Shown: positions 1 to 8,856, numbered from the stretch's first letter. The stretch is 54,306 nt of DNA from Bilophila wadsworthia ATCC 49260 (GCF_000701705.1 NZ_JNJP01000021.1:1-54306), one strand, 5' to 3'. Numbers and translations: made by a program. The notes: generated by a model not told the origin, from the sequence alone.

Positions 1-11
1 GGGAAGGGGGT

Positions 12-67
12 TCGGGGGAAGGGAGAAGGGGCCTTTCTCCAGAAAGGCCCCTTCTCCCTTCCCCCGA
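12..67. repeat. Dispersed purine-rich palindrome, copy 1 (terminator-like)
   Basis: A perfect 27-bp inverted repeat (12-38 and 41-67) with a 2-nt CC loop. The core is CTTTCT-CC-AGAAAG and the outer arms are G/A-rich. It lies just beyond the hypD stop and so could end hypD transcription, although no T-run follows it on that strand. The same architecture recurs at 12378-12429, 44893-44944 and the window's right edge. Confidence 0.85.
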
Positions 68-86
68 TTCCTCCCGCTCCTCTCTT

Positions 87-1169
87 CTACAATCCATACT
101 TGAAATACGCGGAACAGCTCCCTTCGGTGGACACCATGCAGGGCCCGACGGGATTGGCGGGCGTACAGACCTTGCCGAACAGGGGGCACTCGTTGGGCGG
201 CATCTTGCCCTTGAGCACTTCACCGCAGCGACAGCCGGGCAAGGGCTTGGTTTCAGGCAGGGAGAGGCCGAGACGGGCGAGGGCGTCGAAACGCTGGTAG
301 GCCGGAGCCAGCGCGAGGCCGCTGCCGGGGATGACGCCGAGGCCGCGCCAGAGGGCGTCGGCGGTGCGGAACACCTGCGACAGGATGGCCCGTGCCTTGG
401 GGTTGCCGTCGTCGTTGACGGCGCGGGGGTAGGCGTTCTCGACCTTGAATTCGCCCTCGCGGTACTGGCGGGCCATGCGGCAGAGCGCGTCGAGGATGTC
501 GGCGGGCTCGAACCCGGCGACGATGGCGGGGCGCTTCCAGTCTTCGGCCACGAAGCGGAACGGCGAAAGGCCGAGGACCGTGGACACATGCCCCGGCAAC
601 AGGAAAGCGTCGATGCCGTTGTCGGGATCGCCGAGCAGGGCGGCAAGCGCCGGAGGCACGAGCTTGTGGCAGGAGAAGACGGCGAAGTTGTCCCGCTTGC
701 GCTGTTCGGCGGCGAGGACGGTCGCCGCGACCGCCGGGGCGGTGGTCTCGAAGCCGACGCCGAGGAAAACGACCGTGGCGTCGGGATTGTCGGCGGCGAG
801 GGTCAGGGCGTCGAGCGGGGAGTAAATGACGGATACGCGGGCTCCGTCGGCCTGCGCGTGCTTGAGGGAACGCCCGTCCGGGCCGGGAACGCGCATCAGG
901 TCGCCGAAGGTGGCGATGATGACGTTCGGCTGTTCGGCGAGCTTGAGGAAGGCGGCGACTTCGCGGTCGTGGGTCACGCAGACCGGGCAGCCCGGCCCCG
1001 TGAGGTGGGTGACCTGCTCGGGAAGGAGCGTGCGCAGGCCGCCTCTGAAGATGGATACGGTATGGGTTCCGCAGACTTCCATAAACCGCATGGGGCGGTC
1101 GAGGAGGTCTTCGAGGCGGCGGAGCAGGGCTTGGCAGAGTTCGGGATCATGCAGCGTTGGCGTGGGCAT
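87..1169 (-). CDS. hypD: [NiFe] hydrogenase maturation protein HypD
   Basis: HypD works with HypC as the scaffold on which the Fe(CN)2CO group of [NiFe] hydrogenases is assembled in the cytoplasm. The 360-residue product has the family cysteines: the EVCGTH motif (Cys33), GPGCPVC (Cys61 and Cys64), and a C-terminal iron-sulfur region beginning GCRCGE and continuing through NECPLFGKVC to GPCMVS. The reading frame stays open far upstream, but the ATG at 1169 has GGAG about 7 nt before it and gives the usual family length. No hypC, hypE or other hyp gene is adjacent, so it looks monocistronic. The echABCDEF operon 13 kb away is a likely client. Identification is secure. Confidence 0.97.
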   Translation of the reverse strand: MPTPTLHDPELCQALLRRLEDLLDRPMRFMEVCGTHTVSIFRGGLRTLLPEQVTHLTGPGCPVCVTHDREVAAFLKLAEQPNVIIATFGDLMRVPGPDGRSLKHAQADGARVSVIYSPLDALTLAADNPDATVVFLGVGFETTAPAVAATVLAAEQRKRDNFAVFSCHKLVPPALAALLGDPDNGIDAFLLPGHVSTVLGLSPFRFVAEDWKRPAIVAGFEPADILDALCRMARQYREGEFKVENAYPRAVNDDGNPKARAILSQVFRTADALWRGLGVIPGSGLALAPAYQRFDALARLGLSLPETKPLPGCRCGEVLKGKMPPNECPLFGKVCTPANPVGPCMVSTEGSCSAYFKYGL

Positions 1170-1319
1170 GGGTTTCTCCGGGGCAAAGCGGTTGGGGCCG
1201 GACGGGGCATCCGGGGGCGCCGGTGCGGGCATCACGATCGGCGTCCCGCCTGTTGTAGCCTGTTTCCGGTGTTCGATAAAGGCTTGATTTCCGCCTGAGT
1301 GAGGCAAAATCGAGTGCGC

Positions 1320-1348
1320 TTGATCTTGTTTGTGCCCTTGGCTATGGT
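1320..1348 (+). promoter_or_regulatory. Candidate sigma-70 promoter
   Basis: TTGATC (1320-1325) and TATGGT (1343-1348) are separated by 17 nt, ahead of the start at 1374. The short distance would leave a leader of about 20 nt. Based on sequence match only. Confidence 0.4.
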
Positions 1349-1373
1349 CAAGTGAACCTACCAGAGCCCTATC

Positions 1374-2960
1374 ATGTCCTATTCCATTGTCCGTCGCCGT
1401 CGCCGCCCCAACGCCTCCCTGCTTGCCGAAGCGGTCAGAACCATCGGCAAGCGCCGCTTCGAAATCCGCCAGCAGGTATCCTGCCCGCTGGAGGACAGGA
1501 AGCTGCACTACCTCGTGGAAACGTGGTTTTTCTTTCCGCAGAGCCTCCAGATCAACCGCTGGAGCTATACGGCGACCGATTATCAGCAAAGCCTCAAAAA
1601 CTATATCCGGCTCGGCGTGCCCATCAGGCCGCTGGAGTCGCTGCTTGGCGGCGAACTGCCTCCGCCTCTGCGGAAACTGGAGGCCGAGGAGGGCGGCGGT
1701 GAGGAGATCATCGAGCTGACGCTGCCGGAACAGTTTCCGGATATTCTCGAGGACTGTTCCAGGCGGCTTGATGATCTGTTGTGGCAAAATACGCCGGAAA
1801 CCCGCGAACGTTACGAGGACAGCCTCAAACTGTTTTGCATTGCGTTCCGGGTTTCCCTGCTGGCGCGGAAAAACGCGGTGCTGGCCATTGAGGACGGCAG
1901 CGAGCGGACCCGGGCCGCCTATGATCTGACCCGCCTGGCTGTGGCGTGCCTGAAGCGGTACCGCAAACTGCTCGGCAAGCGGGCAAAGGCGGCGCGCAAC
2001 CTTTTGCGGGCCCCGGCGTTCCTGTATTGCGACGAGTACCTGTCCATCATCACGACGAGGACGCTTGGCGAGATCGTGCGCCGCCTCTCGCCCGTGCACA
2101 AGTGTTCCACGTATATCCTTGCTTGTTTCGGAGCGCAGCGCGCCTACCGTCGGTCCTGCTATCCCGAAAGTATGCCCTCGAAGACCGGGGACAACGAGCT
2201 GCCCGTGTTCCGCTGGAGCGTGCTCAAGAAGTACGTGGACATGCCGCTGTTCCTGAACGTGCAGCGCCATTCCGGAAACTCGCTGCTGGAGCACGTGCTG
2301 TACAGCCTCATCGCGGCGGTGGCCATGAGCCTCGCGCTGACCGTGACGCTCCTGTGGGAAGGGGCCGGGTCCCTCAGCGCGCCGATCTTTGTGATCGCCG
2401 TTTTCGCCTATATCTGCCGCGAGCGCATCAAGGATGTGCTCAAGCATAAACTGTTCAAGGTATTCGGCAAATGGATCCCCGATCGGGTGCTGCGCGTCTG
2501 CGACGGCTACGGCAGGCGTCTGGGGCATTGCGCCGAGCAGTTCCGGTTCGCGGATTGGGACAAGCTCCCCAAGGAAGTGCGCGTCCTGCGGAACAGGACG
2601 CATTTCGTGGACATCCTGAACGCGTTCCACAATGAAGATATTTTGTATTATTCAAAGAGGATCGACATCAAGGAGCTGCCAGATCCCTTCCATGAGGGCA
2701 AGAATCTGCTGCTGGACATTTCGCGCTTTGACATTTCGGACTTTCTGCGGCATGCCGATGAAGTTCTTGACGAACCTCAGGGCGGTATGGACGATGTGGT
2801 GGGGGGCGACAAGGTCTACCATGTGGACATGGTGCGCAAGATCACCCATCGCTGCGGCTCCGATCTGGAGCGGTTCCGTATCGTGCTGACCCACGCGGGC
2901 ATCCGGCGCATCGACGAGATCAAGCCGCTGTTCATCACCACCGGCGACAACTATCATTAA
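1374..2960 (+). CDS. Conserved hypothetical protein with two central membrane helices
   Basis: A 528-residue protein that I do not recognise as a named family. The N-terminal half is charged and mostly helical (Arg-rich start, an EEGGGEE patch near residue 105). Two adjacent hydrophobic segments at about residues 308-327 and 333-350 form a probable hairpin. The C-terminal 170 residues are soluble. No catalytic motif stands out. The stop is 8 nt before the siroheme decarboxylase gene, so it probably heads an operon with that gene and perhaps hemL, which would hint at a membrane-associated role near heme synthesis; that link is only positional. Confidence 0.75.
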   Translation: MSYSIVRRRRRPNASLLAEAVRTIGKRRFEIRQQVSCPLEDRKLHYLVETWFFFPQSLQINRWSYTATDYQQSLKNYIRLGVPIRPLESLLGGELPPPLRKLEAEEGGGEEIIELTLPEQFPDILEDCSRRLDDLLWQNTPETRERYEDSLKLFCIAFRVSLLARKNAVLAIEDGSERTRAAYDLTRLAVACLKRYRKLLGKRAKAARNLLRAPAFLYCDEYLSIITTRTLGEIVRRLSPVHKCSTYILACFGAQRAYRRSCYPESMPSKTGDNELPVFRWSVLKKYVDMPLFLNVQRHSGNSLLEHVLYSLIAAVAMSLALTVTLLWEGAGSLSAPIFVIAVFAYICRERIKDVLKHKLFKVFGKWIPDRVLRVCDGYGRRLGHCAEQFRFADWDKLPKEVRVLRNRTHFVDILNAFHNEDILYYSKRIDIKELPDPFHEGKNLLLDISRFDISDFLRHADEVLDEPQGGMDDVVGGDKVYHVDMVRKITHRCGSDLERFRIVLTHAGIRRIDEIKPLFITTGDNYH

Positions 2961-2968
2961 GGACGACC

Positions 2969-3445
2969 ATGAGCACAGCTTTTACCGACACCGAGCGCGC
3001 CATCCTGCGCATTGTCCAGTTCCAGCTCCCCGACACCCTGACCCCGTATGCGGACATCGCCCGCGAAGTGGGGACCGATGAGGAGACGGTGCTGAACCTT
3101 CTGCACCGCATGAAGGAAGACGGCTCCATCCGCCGTTTCGGAGCCAGCATCAAACACCAGAAGACCGGCTGGACGCACAACGCGATGGTCGCGTGGATCG
3201 TCGACGAGGCCGACAGCGACGCCATAGGCGAGGTGGCGGCCAAGAACCAGCGCATTTCCCACGTGTATTTCCGCCCGACTTCGGCCCCTGACTGGCCTTA
3301 TACGCTGTATACGATGGTCCACGGGCGCAGCGAGGACGAATGCCTTCAGGTCATTGAGGAATTGCGGCGCGAGACGGCGCTTGACGAGTATGCCGTGCTT
3401 GACAGCCTTGAAGAATTGAAGAAAACGTCCATGACGTATTTTTAA
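2969..3445 (+). CDS. Siroheme decarboxylase subunit (AhbA/AhbB family)
   Basis: A 158-residue Lrp/AsnC-like protein: an N-terminal winged-helix segment (residues about 8-60, containing YADIAREVGTDEETVLNLLHR) and an AsnC-type alpha/beta domain ending in KKTSMTYF, a tail typical of Ahb proteins. In sulfate reducers AhbA and AhbB together decarboxylate siroheme to 12,18-didecarboxysiroheme in the alternative heme pathway. The next gene is hemL, which supports a tetrapyrrole role over a true transcription regulator. I cannot say from sequence alone whether this is the A or the B subunit, and the partner is not in the window. Confidence 0.85.
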   Translation: MSTAFTDTERAILRIVQFQLPDTLTPYADIAREVGTDEETVLNLLHRMKEDGSIRRFGASIKHQKTGWTHNAMVAWIVDEADSDAIGEVAAKNQRISHVYFRPTSAPDWPYTLYTMVHGRSEDECLQVIEELRRETALDEYAVLDSLEELKKTSMTYF

Positions 3446-3531
3446 GCCGGTTGGCCCGGCAAGGGCGGCGGCCTCTTTTTTGACGTGAAGACAGCGGCGC
3501 TTGCCGTTCAACCCAACGCTCTGAGGAGATT

Positions 3532-4806
3532 ATGAAGACGACTCGTTCGGAAAAATTGTTTAAGGAAGCCTGTGAACTGATCCCCGGCGGCGTCAACAGC
3601 CCTGTGCGCGCCTGCCTCGGCGTGGGGGCCGATCCGCTGTTCATCGCTTCCGCCAAGGGGAGCCACGTGACCACCGTGGACGGCCAGGAGATGATCGATT
3701 TCGTGGAATCGTGGGGGCCGATGCTGCTCGGGCATTCCCATCCCGAGGTGACCAAGGCGGTCGTCGAAGCCGCCGGAAAGGGCACCAGCTACGGCGCTCC
3801 CTGTCCCGCCGAGGTCGAGCTTGCCCGCATGGTCGTGGACGCGTTCCCCGGCATGGATATGGTGCGCATGGTGAACTCGGGCACGGAGGCGACCATGTCC
3901 GCCCTGCGTCTGGCCCGTGGCGTGACCGGACGCACCAAGGTGTTGAAGTTCATCGGCTGTTATCATGGCCATGCCGATCCCTTCCTTGCCAGCGCGGGTT
4001 CCGGCGTGGCGACCCTTTCCATCCCCGGCACGCCGGGCGTGCCGGAAAGCACGGTCCGTGACACCCTGCTTGCCCCCTACAATGACGTGCGGGCCGTCGA
4101 GGACATTTTCCACCTGTACGGCAAGGACATCGCGGCGATCATCGTGGAGCCCATTGCCGGAAACATGGGCCTCGTGCTGCCGGAGGAAGGCTTCCTCAAG
4201 GCGCTGCGGGCCCTGTGCGACACGCACGGCGCGCTGCTCATCATGGATGAGGTGATCACCGGCTTCCGCGCCGAGTACGGCGGGGCGCAGACCCGTTTCG
4301 GCATCACGCCCGATCTGACCACCCTCGGCAAGATCATCGGCGGCGGCCTGCCCGTTGGGGCGTTCGGCGGCAAACGCGAGTACATGAGCCGTGTGGCTCC
4401 CGCCGGGGACGTGTATCAGGCCGGGACGCTTTCCGGGAATCCGCTCGCCATGGCCGCGGGCATCGCCACGCTCTCCGTGCTCAAGGCCAGCGATTACGCC
4501 GCGCTTGAGGCCCGCGTGGAAGCCTTCGCCGCCGAGCTGGAATCCATCCTGCGCGGCAAGGGCGTGCCCGTGACGGTCAACCGCCTTGCCTCCATGTATA
4601 CGGTGTTCTTCTCCGACGGGCCGCTCCGCAACTTTGAGGATGTGAAGAATTCGGATACGGAGATGTACTCCCGTTTCTTCCGCGCCATGCGCGAGCGGAA
4701 CATCTTCGTGGCTCCGTCCGCCTTTGAAGTGGCGATGGTTTCCTTCGCCCATACCGAAGAGGACTTTGCCAAGACGCTTGACGCCGTGCGCGGCATCAAG
4801 CTGTAG
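3532..4806 (+). CDS. hemL: Glutamate-1-semialdehyde 2,1-aminomutase
   Basis: A PLP enzyme that converts glutamate-1-semialdehyde to 5-aminolevulinate, the committed tetrapyrrole precursor in the C5 pathway. The 424-residue product has the class-III aminotransferase signature DEVITGFR and the PLP-binding lysine in LGKIIGGGLPVG (Lys267). It opens with the typical SEKLFKEACELIPGGVNSPVRA-like N-terminus. TGAGGAGATT lies directly before the ATG. It follows a siroheme decarboxylase subunit by 86 nt, so the two likely share a tetrapyrrole transcription unit. A strong hairpin terminator follows at 4905. Confidence 0.97.
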   Translation: MKTTRSEKLFKEACELIPGGVNSPVRACLGVGADPLFIASAKGSHVTTVDGQEMIDFVESWGPMLLGHSHPEVTKAVVEAAGKGTSYGAPCPAEVELARMVVDAFPGMDMVRMVNSGTEATMSALRLARGVTGRTKVLKFIGCYHGHADPFLASAGSGVATLSIPGTPGVPESTVRDTLLAPYNDVRAVEDIFHLYGKDIAAIIVEPIAGNMGLVLPEEGFLKALRALCDTHGALLIMDEVITGFRAEYGGAQTRFGITPDLTTLGKIIGGGLPVGAFGGKREYMSRVAPAGDVYQAGTLSGNPLAMAAGIATLSVLKASDYAALEARVEAFAAELESILRGKGVPVTVNRLASMYTVFFSDGPLRNFEDVKNSDTEMYSRFFRAMRERNIFVAPSAFEVAMVSFAHTEEDFAKTLDAVRGIKL

Positions 4807-4904
4807 AAGGGCGTTCGCGGCGGCTGGCGAATCTCCGCGTGCGCTGCTCGTTCCGCGCTCACGGTTTCGCCGCCCTTTGGGCCGTATTCTCTCTTAATCC
4901 GCTC

Positions 4905-4959
4905 AAAACGAAACGGTTCCGTATCCGGTTTTTGCCGGACACGGAACCGTTTCGTTTTT
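4905..4959 (+). terminator. Rho-independent terminator after hemL
   Basis: The arms AAAACGAAACGGTTCCGT and ACGGAACCGTTTCGTTTT extend inward through TCCGG/CCGGA, with a T-rich loop and a trailing T-run. The structure is near-symmetrical, so it may also end the convergent ankyrin gene. Confidence 0.85.
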
Positions 4960-5011
4960 GTGTCATCAGGTTTGCCCCGTTGCGCGGCTGTGGAGACGCC
5001 GAGGCCGGGGA

Positions 5012-6721
5012 TCAGGGCGACGGGGGTGCCTGTTTGTCCCGTTGGGGCGCACCGTCCGTGCCCTGCGTCCATTCGGGAGGTGGTGCGGCGAGCAGCTTCA
5101 GCAGTTCCGCGGACGCGCCGGAACGCCGGGCGGCCTCTTCCGGGAACATACCGTTTTCGTCCGGGACGTCCGGCTTCGCCCCGGACGCCAGCATCATGCG
5201 GATCATGCGTTTTCCGGTTGCTTCGTCCACATGGCCGAGCATCGAGGCGACGCAGACGAGCGGTTCGCCCGCGTCCGGGCCCGCCTCGGTCCGTCGGGCC
5301 GCCCAGCAACGGATGGCGTCCGGTTTCCGCCAGAGGCCCTTGGGCACGATGCGGCCGCCTCCGCTCCAGGCTTGAATGATGAGTTTCATGTCCGTGGGGC
5401 TGTTCCAGTCGTCCACGGCCTTTTCGAGCAGTTTGTCCGTGGGCGTTTGTTCCTCCAGCCATGCCGCGGCGCACAGATGCCGCCCCGCCTTTCTCCAGCG
5501 CTCGCGGCCCAGCGCGGCCCGGATGTCGCACAGATCGGCCAGAGCGGGCGCGGCTTCCCTGACTTCCCGAGGCAAGGCGACGTCGTCCCGCAGGGCGGCG
5601 AGCAGCAGCCAGACGGAAAACATGGGCGTGCTGTTGCGGTGATACCACGGGTAGGAGGAAAGCCCCGAGGGGCTGAACCAGATGGTGGTGCCCGGCGGCC
5701 GTTTCCGCAGGTTTTCGTTGCCTTCCAGCAGTGCCGGGCCCAGAACGTCGCCCGGGATATCCCATGCCGACCATTCGGCGAGGAGTACCCCCGCAAGCTT
5801 GTCGGGATCGGCCCGGAAGCCCGGATCGGTCAGGACCCGCAGCATGAGCGGGGAAGCCTTCGGCCACAGGCATTTGAGCAGCGCGGCCCGGCGTCCCGAC
5901 TCCGCGTCCCGGAACCCGCCGTTCCGCCAGTACCAGGGGGAAACGCGCCCGGAATCCCCGGGCAACGGGGAAAGGCCGATATGGTCCGGAATGTACGGCA
6001 GATCGGTATCGTTGTTTTGGATATTGTACCGCTCATCTTCGGGCAGGGAGGCCGCGGCGCCCTGAACGGCGGCGACATAGGCGAGCTCGCCCTCGTTCGT
6101 GGCAAGAGAGGCGTAGGAAAGGAACCCCTTCGCCTCCAGACGGTATTTCCTCCCCCGGATTTGCACGGTTTTGCTTTGCTGGAGGTTCACGACCATCCTG
6201 CCTTCCTGTTTCCCCCGGTTTTCCCAGAAAGGCAGGCGCGCGGCCATCTCGTCGGCGCCCAGTTCCTGAATGATGTCCAGCGCGAGCCTGCCTTCTCTGT
6301 CCGGCGTCGTGTCCCGCGCGCCCATGCAGTGCAGCAGGAGCAGGGCGGCGGGGTTGGCGCGGGCTGCGGCGATGTGCAGGGGGGGCCGCCCTTGGGCGTC
6401 CGTAAGCTGCACCATGCGGAGCAGGGGGGACGGCGGGCTCAGCGCTTCGCGCAGGACGGCCGGGTCCGCATCGCGCTCCAGCAGGACATGCAGGAGCGTC
6501 GTCTCTTCGTTGCGGAGCGCCCCTTCGTCCGAATGCAGCAAAGCCTCTTTCACGGCGGGGGCGTTCTTGGAATCGCACAGGGCGAGGAGTTGCGGCATGT
6601 CCGTATAGCGGGGCTTCCCGCTTTCGCGGGAAAACAACATGCGGATCCCTAAAACGACTCCTGCGAGCAGTAATAAAAGGATAAGGCCGAATTTCATCCC
6701 TTGCCTTGTCGTATTCCCCAT
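5012..6721 (-). CDS. Membrane-anchored ankyrin-repeat protein
   Basis: About 569 residues. Residues 9-30 form one hydrophobic helix (KFGLILLLLLAGVVLGIRMLF) without a lipobox, so it is likely anchored in the inner membrane with the rest in the periplasm. Ankyrin-type units appear after the anchor (TLLHVLLERDADP; GRPPLHIAAARANPAALLLL) and again near the C-terminus (MLASGAKPDVPDENGMFPEEAARR). The middle is not recognisable. The start at 6721 is preceded by GGAGGAGGT; upstream in-frame ATGs lack a ribosome site. Partner and function unknown. The gene is convergent with hemL and separated from it by the hairpin at 4905. Confidence 0.75.
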   Translation of the reverse strand: MGNTTRQGMKFGLILLLLLAGVVLGIRMLFSRESGKPRYTDMPQLLALCDSKNAPAVKEALLHSDEGALRNEETTLLHVLLERDADPAVLREALSPPSPLLRMVQLTDAQGRPPLHIAAARANPAALLLLHCMGARDTTPDREGRLALDIIQELGADEMAARLPFWENRGKQEGRMVVNLQQSKTVQIRGRKYRLEAKGFLSYASLATNEGELAYVAAVQGAAASLPEDERYNIQNNDTDLPYIPDHIGLSPLPGDSGRVSPWYWRNGGFRDAESGRRAALLKCLWPKASPLMLRVLTDPGFRADPDKLAGVLLAEWSAWDIPGDVLGPALLEGNENLRKRPPGTTIWFSPSGLSSYPWYHRNSTPMFSVWLLLAALRDDVALPREVREAAPALADLCDIRAALGRERWRKAGRHLCAAAWLEEQTPTDKLLEKAVDDWNSPTDMKLIIQAWSGGGRIVPKGLWRKPDAIRCWAARRTEAGPDAGEPLVCVASMLGHVDEATGKRMIRMMLASGAKPDVPDENGMFPEEAARRSGASAELLKLLAAPPPEWTQGTDGAPQRDKQAPPSP

Positions 6722-6988
6722 ACCTCCTCCTTTCGGCCCGTCCGCGTCGGAGTATTCGAAGATCCGCCCTTGCCGCTTCCCCGCCGCCGTCCCACCTTCG
6801 GCAGGCTGTTTCCTCAGGTGCGTTCCCGGCGGTTCCTTTCTTTTGCAGTGTCGGGAAGGGGACGGCAAGGTTCCGCCCGTAGCGCCGCCATGGCCGTCAT
6901 TCCGTCCCGTTTACGAATAGCTTTGAAAGGAAAGGGGGAAGATGCGTGAGGGGCTTCTCCGGAACGTTCCCGCCTCCCCACAGTTCCT

Positions 6989-7255
6989 TTACCTCCAGAT
7001 TTCCACTTCATGGACAACACGGGACCGGGCGTCTTCGGGGAGCTCGGCATACTCGACGGGGGTGAAGCGGAGGCATTCGGAGCCGTCGGGGCACCGTACG
7101 GAACCGAAAAATTCTTCTTTGGGGCGGGTAAAGAGGGAGTACTCGGAGGGGTACAGCGTGCGGTAAACGACAACGAGGGTATCGTCCCTGGTATCGAGGG
7201 CCTCCCCTACGATCTGATAATAACGGTTTTTGTAGTGGCGGAAGAAAGTCGTCAT
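6989..7255 (-). CDS. DUF1653 family protein
   Basis: An 88-residue protein with the DUF1653 pattern: FRHYKNRYYQIVGEALDT near the N-terminus, then VVVYRTLY, RPKEEFFGSV and a C-terminal RFTPVEY. The family is widespread in bacteria and has no established function. AGAGGAGAT lies before the ATG. It is divergent from the CII-like regulator gene at 7662, and the interval between them is full of GAGTACTC palindromes, one of which (7137-7144) lies inside this gene. Confidence 0.85.
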   Translation of the reverse strand: MTTFFRHYKNRYYQIVGEALDTRDDTLVVVYRTLYPSEYSLFTRPKEEFFGSVRCPDGSECLRFTPVEYAELPEDARSRVVHEVEIWR

Positions 7256-7283
7256 GAAGATCTCCTCTAATGGAAAAAAGGGG

Positions 7284-7540
7284 GGAGTATATGGGGGAGT
7301 ACTCCCCCTAGAGAGATGCAGAAAGGGGGTTCTGCTCTCGCCCGTGACTGAGAGCGTTGAGTATAACCTATAATAAAATAAGATGATTTTTGAAAATTTC
7401 CCGCGGAGTACTCTAAGAAGGATAGGGGGGTATCCGAGGGCGTAACAGGGGGGGAGTACAGGCGTTTAGCATTGCTTTTGCATGAGACTACTCCCTCTCA
7501 TGTAAGGTTTTTTGATATAAGTACTCCTATGATACTCCTT
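7284..7540. promoter_or_regulatory. Cluster of GGGAGTACTCCC-type palindromes in a divergent intergenic region
   Basis: The 406-nt gap between divergent genes is AT-rich in its middle and carries repeated palindromic sites: GGGGGAGTACTCCCCC (7293-7308, perfect 16 bp), GGAGTACTC (7405-7413), GGGGGGAGTAC (about 7449-7459), AGTACTCC (7520-7527) and half-sites GACTACTCCC and GATACTCC. This spacing and repetition look like multiple operators for one DNA-binding protein. The CII-like product of the downstream gene is the obvious candidate, by position only. Confidence 0.6.
7345..7374 (+). promoter_or_regulatory. Candidate promoter for the CII-like gene
   Basis: TGACTG (7345-7350) and a consensus TATAAT (7369-7374) spaced by 18 nt, embedded among the GAGTACTC palindromes. 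It would give a leader of about 280 nt, so another promoter closer to 7662 is possible. Confidence 0.35.
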
Positions 7541-7661
7541 ACGGAAAAGGGAGTTTTTTGCCAGAAGGGGGTTGCCGGAGGTGCTCCGGTTGAAAACGGT
7601 CACTGTCCGTAAAGCAACTTGCCACCAACTTTCAAACGTATGCTTTATGCAGGAGAAAACC

Positions 7662-7928
7662 ATGTCGAACGATCTTATCACCACCGTTCATGATCTCGTT
7701 CTCGAAAGCCCTATCGGTGCTAAGGCTATCGCGCAGGCTGTCGGGAAGCCCTATTCGACCCTTCTGCGTGAAGTGAATCCCTATGACACCGGCGCGAAGC
7801 TCGGTGCCGAGACACTCATGCACATCATGAAGACTACCGGCAATGTGACGCCGCTGGAAAAGATGGCCCTGGAAATGGGTTATCGTCTGGAACCCGCGGA
7901 AGGCATGGGTTCCACGGTGCGCGCCTAA
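7662..7928 (+). CDS. Phage CII-like (CP76-type) regulatory protein
   Basis: An 88-residue protein resembling the phage regulatory CII/CP76 family: residues 14-45 (SPIGAKAIAQAVGKPYSTLLREVNPYD) look like a helix-turn-helix, followed by GAKLGAETLMHIMKTTGNVTPLEKMALEMGY. AGGAG six bases before the ATG fixes the start, shorter than the open frame. It is not inside any visible prophage; neighbours are ordinary chromosomal genes, so it may be a domesticated phage regulator. Divergent from the DUF1653 gene across a palindrome-rich operator region, and ended by a hairpin at 7964. Confidence 0.75.
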   Translation: MSNDLITTVHDLVLESPIGAKAIAQAVGKPYSTLLREVNPYDTGAKLGAETLMHIMKTTGNVTPLEKMALEMGYRLEPAEGMGSTVRA

Positions 7929-7963
7929 CCCGGTTGGAAGAATACTTGATTTGTATTCAGCAG

Positions 7964-7991
7964 CGGGAGGGCGCCTTCGGGCGGCCCTCCC
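7964..7991. terminator. Bidirectional hairpin between CII-like gene and ispH
   Basis: CGGGAGGGC and GCCCTCCCG arms around a short GC-rich loop, placed between two convergent stop codons. It lacks a T-run, so strength is uncertain. Confidence 0.65.
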
Positions 7992-7998
7992 GAAAGAT

Positions 7999-8856
7999 TC
8001 AAAGGGTCTTGAGCGATTCCTGAACGGCGTCGATAATGCTTCTGGGCGTTGAAGCCCCCGCCGTGAGGCCAATGAAGCCGTACGGCTTCAGCGCCTCAAG
8101 AGGCAGCTCTTCCGGTACTTCGATGTGCCACACCGCAATGCCGCAGCTTTCCGCCACATCGGCCAGACGGCGCGTGTTTCCGCTTGTTTTTCCCCCTACG
8201 ACGATCATCGCCTCCGCCTGTTGCGAAATCATCAGCGCTTCCTGCTGACGCCTGCGCGTCGCGTCGCAGATGGTTTCGAGCACGGATAGGGAATGCCCTT
8301 CCGCGAGCGTTTTTTTGATGGCTTCGAATTCCTCGCGTTCCTGCGTGGTTTGAGCCGCCAGCACCACATTGTGGGTATCTTTGAACGTCTGTTTTTCTTT
8401 CAATTCCTTCAAGCTCCCAAACACGAGGCATGGGCCGTTGGCATAGGAGACGAGCCCCTGCACTTCCGGATGTTCGGCCTCGCCGAACAGGTAGAGAGAA
8501 GTCCCCTGCCGGGTGGCCTCGTCGATGGCGAGCTGCGCCTGCTTGACTTTAGGGCATGTCGCGTCAAGGACATGCGCCCCGAGGTCGAGCAGGCGCGCTT
8601 CGTCTTCGCGCGGTACGCCGTGTGCCCGGATGATGACGGTGTCCCCCGGCTGCACGGCGTCAAGCGAGTGCGCGAGGACGACCCCCTGCTGCATATACGT
8701 GTTCATGACTTGCGGGTTGTGGATGATGGGGCCGAGCATGACCAGCCTGCCGGAGCTGCGGGCCCTGTGTTCCTTGAGGGCCTGATCGAGCTTGCGCAGG
8801 GCAAGCCCCACCCCCATGCAAAACCCCGCCGTTTTGGCGCGCAATACTGTTGCCAT
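7999..8856 (-). CDS. ispH: 4-hydroxy-3-methylbut-2-enyl diphosphate reductase
   Basis: The last enzyme of the MEP isoprenoid pathway; a [4Fe-4S] protein that reduces HMBPP to IPP and DMAPP in the cytosol. The 285-residue product carries the three cluster cysteines in their usual contexts: GFCMGV (Cys13), DATCPKV (Cys101) and ETICDAT (Cys197). Also present are the substrate-binding HNP motif (IIHNPQV), the RAHG motif and GGKTSGNTRRL. GAGGAGAACGT precedes the ATG. Full length and intact; likely monocistronic. Confidence 0.97.
   Translation of the reverse strand: MATVLRAKTAGFCMGVGLALRKLDQALKEHRARSSGRLVMLGPIIHNPQVMNTYMQQGVVLAHSLDAVQPGDTVIIRAHGVPREDEARLLDLGAHVLDATCPKVKQAQLAIDEATRQGTSLYLFGEAEHPEVQGLVSYANGPCLVFGSLKELKEKQTFKDTHNVVLAAQTTQEREEFEAIKKTLAEGHSLSVLETICDATRRRQQEALMISQQAEAMIVVGGKTSGNTRRLADVAESCGIAVWHIEVPEELPLEALKPYGFIGLTAGASTPRSIIDAVQESLKTL

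Noticed and set aside
87..2630. An 847-codon open frame on the minus strand
   Set aside because: Only the last 360 codons are HypD; the upstream part is antisense to the 528-residue protein at 1374-2960, has no ribosome site and shows no coding character.
3508..4752. Long minus-strand frame opposite hemL
   Set aside because: His/Gly-rich composition typical of a GC-rich antisense shadow; hemL on the plus strand is unambiguous.
7662..7928. CII-like gene as evidence of a prophage
   Set aside because: No integrase, structural or lysis genes nearby; ispH and metK follow directly.
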